Source: an uncultured Eubacteriales bacterium
GTDB lineage: Bacteria > Bacillota > Clostridia > Oscillospirales > Oscillospiraceae
Direction: 5' to 3'
NCBI GenBank assembly: GCA_900554705.1
Contig: USIH01000067.1
Span: forward strand, 1-10,531
DNA: 10,531 nucleotides
Part shown: positions 5,620 to 10,531 of the stretch, piece by piece
Numbering within the stretch: position 1 is the stretch's first letter
How the letters are laid out: every line of letters begins with the position of its first letter
The notes under the pieces: generated by a model
Database searches by the model: none
Told to the model about the DNA's origin: nothing
The model's input: only the letters and a program-made list of their open reading frames with translations
Program-made: the position numbers and the translations under genes

Positions 5620-6117
5620 ATGAACAAAGATATGTGCGTTGCCTGCGACAATGGGATTTTGAATATTCGTGCCGGAGCGATCATCATGAAAGATGGGAAG
5701 CTTTTGATGGTTGGCAATGACAGAGACTATCTCTACTCCGTTGGCGGCAGGGTAAAATTCGGTGAAACGGCAGAAGAAGCTGTCGTTCGTGAAGTGTTTG
5801 AAGAAACGGGCGTTCAGATGGAAATTGACCGCCTTGGCTTTGTGCATGAAAACTATTTCTATGGCGATGCGCCTTCCAATCGGAACAAGCTGATTTATGA
5901 GATTTCGTTTTTCTTCTATATGAAAGTGCCGGATGCTTTTGCGCCGACCAGCGAGTGCTTCACGGAAGAGAACAGCAAGGAGCACCTTCGTTGGGTTGCA
6001 CTCGACGAGGACGTTAAGATGTATCCAGAATTCTTCAGAACAGAGTTAAAAAATCCAACGAATACGGTAAAGCACTTTGTTAAGGACGAAAGAAATGATC
6101 AATTGGATTTTCTTTGA
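5620..6117 (+). CDS. Nudix hydrolase (165 aa), first gene of the Nudix-HAD pair
   Basis: The Nudix box is complete: GRVKFGE with five residues between G and E, then REVFEETGV seven residues later. The N-terminal segment (MNKDMCVACDNGILNIRAGAII) precedes a strand ending in LLMVGN, and the C-terminal WVALDEDV is typical of the fold. The enzyme should hydrolyse a nucleoside diphosphate derivative; the substrate is unknown. The start at 5620 is chosen because AGAAGGA (5610-5616) precedes it and the next codons match Nudix N-termini; a TTG start at 5587 is possible but has no obvious site. Codon use is plainly more A/T-rich than in the leuS, xdhC and macro genes, suggesting later acquisition. The last 23 bases overlap the HAD gene. 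It is not a close copy of the Nudix protein at 3478-3942, as sequence outside the box differs. Confidence 0.9.
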   Translation: MNKDMCVACDNGILNIRAGAIIMKDGKLLMVGNDRDYLYSVGGRVKFGETAEEAVVREVFEETGVQMEIDRLGFVHENYFYGDAPSNRNKLIYEISFFFYMKVPDAFAPTSECFTEENSKEHLRWVALDEDVKMYPEFFRTELKNPTNTVKHFVKDERNDQLDFL

Positions 6118-6706
6118 TGTTGGCTCAACGCTCGTCGATGAAACCGAAGCATACGATCACCGTGTCCGTGAAATGATTGCCGGAACAAATATCACCTTCA
6201 AAGAATTTGACGATGTTCGTATTGCTCTTGCCATGCAGGGACTTGACGGAAACTCTGCCGCTATCAAACACTTCCGATTGACAAAAACCCCGTGGCACTC
6301 GGAAGATGAAGTTCCATACGCGGATGCACATAGCACATTGTCGGCTCTGGCCAATAAGGGCTATAAGCTCGGCATTATCGCAAACCAAAAGTTTGGAGCG
6401 GCAGAACGCTTAGAGTCTTGGGGCTTGCACCAATACTTCAATGTGATTGCCGCATCCGCAGAGCTTGGATATTCCAAGCCCGACAAAAGAATCTTTGAAA
6501 AGGCTTTTGAACTTGCAGGATGTACCGCAGAAGAAAGTGTTATGGTTGGTGATCGCCTTGATAACGACATTATCCCTGCAAAAGCGATTGGAATGAAAAC
6601 CGTTTGGGTAAAGAACGGCCTTGCACAGTATCAAGGAGCTGAGCTTGCGAATGGCGTCGCGGATTATCAAATTAGTTCACTAACTGAATTGCTCCGAATT
6701 TTATAA
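6095..6706 (+). CDS. HAD-superfamily hydrolase (203 aa)
   Basis: This protein has the four HAD motifs in order. Motif I is FFDVGSTLVD (residues 6-15), with the nucleophilic Asp; the usual Asp two positions later is Gly, as in some other HAD proteins (for example those with DLGN). Motif II is IIANQ, where the usual Ser/Thr is Ala. Motif III is the Lys of YSKPDKRIF, and motif IV is VGDRLDNDIIPAK. It therefore looks like a phosphatase or related hydrolase of the YjjG/PGP-like group, with a small helical cap between motifs I and II. The start ATG at 6095 follows AAGGA (6082-6086) by eight bases; an in-frame TTG at 6077 is less likely. It overlaps the Nudix gene by 23 bp, so the two are probably co-translated and may act in series on a nucleotide. 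It shares the AT-rich codon use of its partner. Confidence 0.9.
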   Translation: MINWIFFDVGSTLVDETEAYDHRVREMIAGTNITFKEFDDVRIALAMQGLDGNSAAIKHFRLTKTPWHSEDEVPYADAHSTLSALANKGYKLGIIANQKFGAAERLESWGLHQYFNVIAASAELGYSKPDKRIFEKAFELAGCTAEESVMVGDRLDNDIIPAKAIGMKTVWVKNGLAQYQGAELANGVADYQISSLTELLRIL

Positions 6707-6760
6707 AAGCTAACGCCATGTTTCGAATGGAAATCGGTGGAAACCGCCGCCCTGTCTGCC

Positions 6761-6800
6761 AAAAAAGCGGAACAGGTATGAGCGAAATCATGCCTGTTCC
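6761..6800 (-). terminator. Terminator of the AraC-type regulator gene
   Basis: A 12-bp stem (6769-6780 with 6789-6800, one G-T pair) closes on an 8-nt loop. Read on the minus strand, it is followed after GC by six T (plus-strand A-run 6761-6766). It has no T-run on the plus strand, so it serves the gene ending at 6859 rather than the HAD gene. No clear terminator was found for the Nudix-HAD pair. Confidence 0.8.
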
Positions 6801-6858
6801 AAGGAAATTGAATTATATTATCCTTACCGGCAGGGACACTTGGTCGCCTGCCTCTTGC

Positions 6859-7716
6859 TTACTTTTTCCGGATCGGAATCCAGATCTCGCTGGTATAGGC
6901 CTCGTCCATCGTGCCTTTTTCATACTTGCGCGGGTCGTCATAATACTCCACGCAGTAGCCCGCAGCAAACTCGTAGTCGCTGATCGCGGGGAGCCACTCG
7001 GTGAAAATGCGGGTGTTTGCATTCTGTAAGGCGTTCGGCAGCGCTCCGACGATGGGGAAGACTGCCCACGTAAAGGCGGGGATGGTTCGCTTTTCAAAGC
7101 CCTCCGGTACGGCCTGCCCTTCGATATAGGGATCGGCGATCAGGTATTCGAAGTTTTCCGAAGCCATTGCCTCGTCGATGTTGATGCCGTAGGTGCCCAT
7201 GACGACCGCGCCCTTGCCCGACGCGAAGTGCTCCTGCCAGAACTGCGGCACAAGCGACTTTGCGCCCTCGTAGGGGAACCGTTTCACGTCTGCCAGTACG
7301 GCGAACGCCTCCTTGTTTACGATCTTGTAATCCATAAGATAGCCTCCTTCTAATGAAAAACGGATTTTCAGCGGAGCAAAGGACTTGAGCAGCGCGCCGT
7401 CCTTGCGCACGGAAACGGGCGTTACGCCGTGAAACCTCGTAAAGGCCTTGGTAAAGCTGTCGGGGGAATCGTAGCCGTACCTCATGGCGATCTCGATCAC
7501 CCTTTCGTCCGTTGTCGCAAGATCGTTTCCGGCAAGCGCCAGCCTGCGGCTGCGGACGTACTCCGAGACGGTGAAGCCGCAGAGCATGGCAAACCCCTTT
7601 TGAAAATAGAAGGGGGAGACGTTTACCTCTGCTGCGATGGCCTGCACGGATAGTTCGTCCGTGATGTGCCGCTCAATGTAGGAAATCGCGTTTCCGATGA
7701 TCTTCATCCATTCCAT
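6859..7716 (-). CDS. AraC-family transcriptional regulator with GyrI-like effector domain
   Basis: The first 105 residues form the double helix-turn-helix of AraC/XylS proteins: DELSVQAIAAEVNVSPFYFQ (20-39) is the first, and VIEIAMRYGYDSPDSFTKAF (73-92) is the second, with the usual GVTPVSVRK ending. Residues from about 125 on form a GyrI-like (SOUL/Rob-type) effector-binding domain, including YKIVNKEAFAVLAD and the closing EAYTSEIWIPIRKK. This build is typical of regulators such as Rob that sense small, often hydrophobic molecules and control efflux. The start at 7716 follows AGGAG at proper distance on the minus strand; a second ATG four codons in (7707) is an alternative. It is divergent from a MATE exporter across 156 bp, and so it likely controls that gene and itself. 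The target and ligand cannot be read from the sequence. Confidence 0.93.
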   Translation of the reverse strand: MEWMKIIGNAISYIERHITDELSVQAIAAEVNVSPFYFQKGFAMLCGFTVSEYVRSRRLALAGNDLATTDERVIEIAMRYGYDSPDSFTKAFTRFHGVTPVSVRKDGALLKSFAPLKIRFSLEGGYLMDYKIVNKEAFAVLADVKRFPYEGAKSLVPQFWQEHFASGKGAVVMGTYGINIDEAMASENFEYLIADPYIEGQAVPEGFEKRTIPAFTWAVFPIVGALPNALQNANTRIFTEWLPAISDYEFAAGYCVEYYDDPRKYEKGTMDEAYTSEIWIPIRKK

Positions 7717-7742
7717 AGCTGCCGCTCCTTTGCTGTGCTATC

Positions 7743-7748
7743 ATTGTA
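7743..7748 (-). promoter_or_regulatory. Possible -10 box of the AraC-type regulator gene
   Basis: The minus strand has TACAAT (7748-7743), about 27 bp before the start codon. No good -35 hexamer stands 16-18 bp further upstream, which would fit a promoter needing an activator. Confidence 0.3.
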
Positions 7749-7787
7749 CCGAAAGACCGCGTAGTTTGCTCGACCATTCTTGCTCTC

Positions 7788-7809
7788 TTTTGTCTCAAAA
7801 TGAGAAAAA
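7788..7809 (+). promoter_or_regulatory. Inverted repeat just upstream of the MATE promoter, candidate operator
   Basis: TCTCA (7793-7797) and TGAGA (7801-7805) flank AAA, with A/T-pairing flanks (TTTT, AAA). It ends nine bases before the -35 box at 7814 and lies between the divergent genes. AraC-type proteins usually bind direct repeats, so this may be the site of another factor, or chance. Confidence 0.3.
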
Positions 7810-7813
7810 GTGC

Positions 7814-7842
7814 TTGCTATTCCATGACGGCGGCGCTATAAT
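7814..7842 (+). promoter_or_regulatory. Promoter of the MATE exporter gene
   Basis: TTGCTA (7814-7819), a 17-bp spacer and a perfect TATAAT (7837-7842). The start codon lies 31 bp beyond the -10 box, so the leader is short. The ribosome binding site AGAAAGAAG (7859-7867 region) is weak compared with others in the window. Confidence 0.7.
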
Positions 7843-7872
7843 TGCGCGAGAAAAACAGAAAGAAGCCTGATC

Positions 7873-9249
7873 ATGCGTTCACAAACAAAGCAGCAGCTGG
7901 ATATGCTGCATGGGCCGATCTGGAACAAGCTGCCGCGCTTTGCACTTCCGGTGGCCGCGACCGCCATTTTAGAGCAGCTGTTTAATGCCTCCGACATTGC
8001 GGTGGTCGGCAAGTTTACGGGTGAACTGAAAACGATCGCCGTTGCGGCGGTCGGCGCGAACAGCCCGATCATTGCCCTGATCGTCAACCTGTTTATCGGC
8101 ATTGCGCTGGGCGCGAACGTCGTCATTGCAAACGCGGTCGGACGCTCCGACGAGGCAAGCGCACAGAAGGCGGTGCACACCTCCATTGTGCTGTCTTTGC
8201 TCGGCGGTGTGCTGATCGCCGTGGTGGGGGAGCTTGCCGCAGGGCCGCTGCTTCGCTCGCTGCACGTGCCGCTCGAAGACGTTTATCCGCTGGCGCTGCG
8301 CTATCTGCGGATCTACCTGTTGGGAATGCCCGTCATTCTGCTCTATAATTTTGAGGCGGCGATCTACCGAAGCGTCGGCGACACCAAGACGCCGCTGATC
8401 GCGCTGGCTGTGTCCGGCGTGCTCAACGTGCTGCTCAACCTGTTCTTCGTCGCGGTGCTGCATATGACGGTTGACGGCGTTGCGATCGCTACGGTGCTCT
8501 CCAACGCGGTCAGTTCCTTGCTGCTGCTGCGCCGCCTGACTGCCAAGCAGGCGTTTATTCAGGTGCACTGGCGCGCGCTGCGCATCGAGGCAAAGTCGTT
8601 CGGACAGATCATGAAGATCGGTCTTCCCGCCGGTATCCAGAGCGCCGTGTTTGCAGTGTCGAACATCGTGATACAGTCTGCCATCAACAGCCTTGGCACG
8701 GTGGTCATCGCGGCTTCCAGCGCGGCGTACACCGTCGAGATATTCGCCTATGATGTGCTCAATGCGTTCAGCCAAGCCTGCACGACCTTTGTCGGACAGA
8801 ACTTCGGCGCGGGACAGATCAAGCGCTGTAAAAAGACGCTGCTGCTGAGTGTTTTGGAGGATCTGATTGCGACCGGAACGGCGATCGCCATTGTGCTGCT
8901 CACGGGCAAATATCTGCTCGCGATCTTCAACAACGACTCCGAGGTCATCAGGATCGGCTATACGCGCCTTGTGATCGTCTTTACCTCCTATACCTTCTGT
9001 ATGCTCTACGAGGTGATGAGCGGCTACCTGCGCGGATTTGGCATTTCTCTTGTTCCGGCGCTTTTGACGACCGTCGGCGTCTGCGGCATTCGGATCGCGT
9101 GGATCCGGTTTGCGTTCCCGCAGAGCAGAACCTTTGCCACGATCATGACGGTCTATCCGATCAGCCTGTCCGCGACCTCGCTTTTGATCCTGATCGCCCT
9201 GCTTTACTACCGCCCGTCACGCCGGTTTTCCGGCTGGCAGAGAAAATAG
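7873..9249 (+). CDS. MATE-family multidrug/toxin efflux transporter
   Basis: This 458-residue membrane protein has about twelve hydrophobic segments in two related halves, the build of the MATE family, which exports drugs and other cations in exchange for Na+ or H+. The N-terminal part (GPIWNKLPRFALPVAATAILEQLFNASDIAVVGKF) is the family's first helix and the conserved region following it. The second half starts near residue 240 with FGQIMKIGLPAGIQSAVFAVSN. Length is normal for NorM/DinF-type members. The gene has its own promoter and sits divergent from an AraC/GyrI regulator, a setting typical for inducible exporters. The C-terminus is basic (RPSRRFSGWQRK), consistent with a cytoplasmic end. 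Substrate is not deducible. A strong hairpin terminator follows the stop within two bases. Confidence 0.94.
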   Translation: MRSQTKQQLDMLHGPIWNKLPRFALPVAATAILEQLFNASDIAVVGKFTGELKTIAVAAVGANSPIIALIVNLFIGIALGANVVIANAVGRSDEASAQKAVHTSIVLSLLGGVLIAVVGELAAGPLLRSLHVPLEDVYPLALRYLRIYLLGMPVILLYNFEAAIYRSVGDTKTPLIALAVSGVLNVLLNLFFVAVLHMTVDGVAIATVLSNAVSSLLLLRRLTAKQAFIQVHWRALRIEAKSFGQIMKIGLPAGIQSAVFAVSNIVIQSAINSLGTVVIAASSAAYTVEIFAYDVLNAFSQACTTFVGQNFGAGQIKRCKKTLLLSVLEDLIATGTAIAIVLLTGKYLLAIFNNDSEVIRIGYTRLVIVFTSYTFCMLYEVMSGYLRGFGISLVPALLTTVGVCGIRIAWIRFAFPQSRTFATIMTVYPISLSATSLLILIALLYYRPSRRFSGWQRK

Positions 9250-9302
9250 CACTACAGCAAATCAGCGTGCCGAAACTGCTTTTCGGCACGCTGTAGTGTT
9301 TT
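9250..9302 (+). terminator. Terminator between the convergent MATE and ZIP genes
   Basis: CAGCGTGCCGAAA (9263-9275) pairs perfectly with TTTCGGCACGCTG (9281-9293) around a 5-nt loop. CACTACAGC (9250-9258) can pair with GCTGTAGTG (9290-9298) as the outer stem, leaving an 8-nt bulge; the CAGC unit is present twice on the left, so the junction can shift. Four T (9299-9302) follow, and they overlap the ZIP stop codon. The minus-strand exit has only a weak T-run (ATTTG), so it is a better terminator for MATE than for ZIP. Confidence 0.85.
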
Positions 9303-10077
9303 ATCCAAGCGCAACGTCGAGGATCATCATAACGCTGAACCCGACGGCGAAGAAGACCGTGCCCAGATTGGAGTGGCGTCCCTGCGACATTTCGGGGATC
9401 AGCTCCTCCACCACGACATAGAGCATCGCACCGGCGGCAAAGCTCAAAAGGTACGGAAGTGCCGGTACGACGAGCTGCGCGGCAAGGATCGTCAGAACGG
9501 CACCGATCGGCTCGACCACGCCGGAGAGCATTCCGCCAAGAAAGGCTCTGCCTTTTTTCATGCCCTCTGCGCGCAGCGGCATGGAGATGATTGCACCCTC
9601 GGGGAAATTCTGAATGGCGATGCCGAGCGAGAGCGCAAGCGCGCCCGCCGCCGTGATCTGCGCGCTGCCGGAGAGAAATCCGGCGTAGACAACGCCGACT
9701 GCCATGCCTTCCGGTATGTTGTGGAGCGTGACCGCCAGAACCATCATGGTCGTGCGCTGCAAGCGGCTCTTCGGCCCTTCGCACTGCGTGCTGTTGCAGT
9801 GCAGGTGCGGGATGATGTGATCCAGCGTGAGGAGAAACAGGACGCCGATCCAAAAACCGGCGGCAGCCGGAACGAACGACCATTTTCCCATGTCTGCCGA
9901 CTGCTCAATGGCCGGTATGAGCAGGCTCCACACCGACGCCGCGACCATGACGCCTGCCGCGAAGCCGGTGAGCGCGCGCTGCACGCGCTCGCCCAGCGTT
10001 TTTTTCATAAAAAACACGCACGCTGCGCCCAGCGAGGTGCCGAGAAACGGGATCAGGATCCCCCAAAATGCGTTCAT
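9301..10077 (-). CDS. ZIP-family metal transporter, ZupT-like
   Basis: This 258-residue protein has about eight membrane segments and the signature of ZIP transporters, which import Zn2+ or other divalent metals. HNIPEG (119-124) in TM4 and NFPEG (157-161) in TM5 form the binuclear metal site, and VEP (188-190) and EELIPE (224-229) lie in later helices. The loop after TM3 is rich in His and Cys (DHIIPHLHCNSTQCE, 86-100), a common place for metal sensing in the family. The start at 10077 (MNAFWGILIP) is chosen because GGGAGG lies seven bases upstream and the first membrane helix begins at once; the frame continues to 10263, but that part has no homologous look and overlaps the ABC remnant. Metal choice cannot be read from sequence. 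It is the only gene on this promoter. Confidence 0.93.
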   Translation of the reverse strand: MNAFWGILIPFLGTSLGAACVFFMKKTLGERVQRALTGFAAGVMVAASVWSLLIPAIEQSADMGKWSFVPAAAGFWIGVLFLLTLDHIIPHLHCNSTQCEGPKSRLQRTTMMVLAVTLHNIPEGMAVGVVYAGFLSGSAQITAAGALALSLGIAIQNFPEGAIISMPLRAEGMKKGRAFLGGMLSGVVEPIGAVLTILAAQLVVPALPYLLSFAAGAMLYVVVEELIPEMSQGRHSNLGTVFFAVGFSVMMILDVALG

Positions 10078-10104
10078 TTGCTTGCCTCCCGAGAAAATGC
10101 ACCG

Positions 10105-10128
10105 GTCGACGAACCGGGCGGTTTCGAC
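10105..10128 (-). other. Leader hairpin in the ZIP transcript
   Basis: GTCGA-CG-AACC (10105-10115) pairs with GGTTTCGAC (10120-10128), leaving a two-base bulge and a GGGC loop (10116-10119). It lies between the ZIP promoter and its ribosome binding site. A competing shorter stem, CCGGT/ACCGG (10102-10106, 10113-10117), shares part of it. Whether it controls expression, for example by metal, is unknown. Confidence 0.25.
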
Positions 10129-10134
10129 ACTGCC

Positions 10135-10163
10135 ATCATAGCAGGCTTTTGCCCCATTTGCAA
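10135..10163 (-). promoter_or_regulatory. Promoter of the ZIP transporter gene
   Basis: On the minus strand TTGCAA (10163-10158), a 17-bp spacer and TATGAT (10140-10135) stand about 58 bp before the start codon at 10077. This supports the shorter protein start, since a start at 10263 would lie upstream of the promoter. Confidence 0.7.
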
Positions 10164-10200
10164 GCGTAAGATCGGACGTTCTCTTCGTCGCGCCCCATAG

Positions 10201-10472
10201 CTGTTTGCAGTGCTCGCTGGCTTCCGGAATGTCAAAAACGGTGTGATCACCATGGGTGGTCATGATCTTCGGGATATTTCTCTAACGGAGCTTTATGATC
10301 AGGTGGCCTTTGTGTCACAGGATAACTGCCTCTTTGACGACATGATCGCGCACCGGCTGAAGACCGTGCGCCATGCCGACCAGATCCTTGTGATCGACCA
10401 AGGGGCATCGTGCAGCGGGGCAGGCATGAGGAGCTGATCGCGCAGTCCGGTATCTATCTAACGGAAGCGACC
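10201..10472 (+). pseudogene. Remnant of an ABC transporter ATP-binding domain
   Basis: The frame from about 10201 reads as the middle of an ABC ATPase: a segment after Walker A (LAGFRNVKNGVITMGGHDL), then the Q-loop region QVAFVSQDNCLFDD with the Gln at 10318-10320. It passes at about 10347 straight into AHRLKTVRHADQILVIDQG, the H-loop region, His at 10351-10353. The stretch in between, which should hold the signature motif and Walker B (roughly 100 residues in the family), is missing. After 10404 the frame is lost by one base; the neighbouring frame from 10407 continues the family ending (IVQRGRHEELIAQSGIY). Walker A is also gone, and a TAG at 10198 closes the frame upstream. It resembles the fused permease-ATPase exporters of Firmicutes. 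It cannot make an active ATPase. The shifted frame stays open to the window end, with no clear family match after 10472. Confidence 0.88.
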
Positions 10473-10492
10473 GGCGGAGAGAACTCTCCGCC
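10473..10492. repeat. Perfect inverted repeat at the end of the ABC remnant
   Basis: GGCGGAGAG (10473-10481) and CTCTCCGCC (10484-10492) are perfect complements separated by AA. No T-run follows on either strand close by, so it is not a standard terminator. It falls where similarity to the ABC ATPase ends and could mark the breakpoint, or be part of a decayed terminator. Confidence 0.4.
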
Positions 10493-10531
10493 GCAGACTG
10501 TCAAAAAAGTCCGTAACCGTCAAAATAGATT

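Noticed and set aside
7969..8775. A 268-codon minus-strand frame opposite the MATE gene
   Set aside because: Rich in His, Arg and Gln as expected from the complement of a membrane protein gene; no start signal or domain.
9373..10200. A 275-codon plus-strand frame opposite the ZIP gene
   Set aside because: Complement of a well-marked ZIP transporter; it crosses the ZIP promoter and shows no family content.
10078..10263. A longer N-terminus for the ZIP protein starting at 10263
   Set aside because: The extension lies partly upstream of the ZIP promoter, overlaps the ABC remnant on the other strand and looks unlike any ZIP start; the ATG at 10077 has a strong binding site.
1..10531. CRISPR arrays, insertion sequences or integrase genes
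   Set aside because: I saw no spaced direct repeats, transposase or recombinase motifs. The only decayed gene is the ABC remnant.

Overview
The window looks like chromosomal DNA from a GC-rich member of the Firmicutes, probably a gut-type Clostridia of the Oscillospiraceae/Ruminococcaceae kind. The basis is SigA-type promoters, strong GGAGG ribosome binding sites, the protein families present (S21, XdhC, AraC/GyrI regulator, NorM-like MATE, ZupT-like ZIP) and codon use rich in G/C at third positions. The genus cannot be named from the sequence alone.

Layout. (1) 1-1286: the C-terminal third of leuS, then rpsU behind a perfect-consensus promoter and closed by a strong terminator. (2) 1289-3509: a tightly coupled three-gene operon, xdhC-like / SAM methyltransferase / small P-loop NTPase, with 1-nt and 4-nt overlaps, meeting a Nudix gene tail to tail (32-nt overlap). 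(3) 3980-4146: tRNA-Pro(GGG) with its own promoter and terminator. A stretch of about 200 bp follows; it holds a convincing but orphan minus-strand promoter that may make a small RNA. (4) 4288-5377: a macro-domain protein fused to a second, helical DNA-binding-like domain. (5) 5378-6706: a more AT-rich insert-like segment with a gene-poor 240-bp leader and a coupled Nudix-HAD pair. (6) 6761-9302: an AraC/GyrI-type regulator divergent from a MATE efflux pump, the classic layout of a drug-responsive exporter and its regulator. (7) 9301-10163: a ZIP metal transporter with its own promoter. (8) 10201-end: the wreck of an ABC transporter ATPase, with an internal deletion and a frameshift.

How the genes work together. 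The xdhC-like gene points to maturation of a molybdenum hydroxylase, and the two coupled genes are candidate partners. No hydroxylase subunit lies in the window. The two Nudix proteins and the macro protein could all act on nucleotide-diphosphate or ADP-ribose compounds, but nothing in the sequence proves a shared pathway. The rest is an accessory mosaic typical of a variable region downstream of housekeeping genes. The points most worth a second look are the macro-helical fusion, the xdhC-methyltransferase-NTPase operon, the orphan promoter near the tRNA, and the recurrent TTGC-type -35 boxes.
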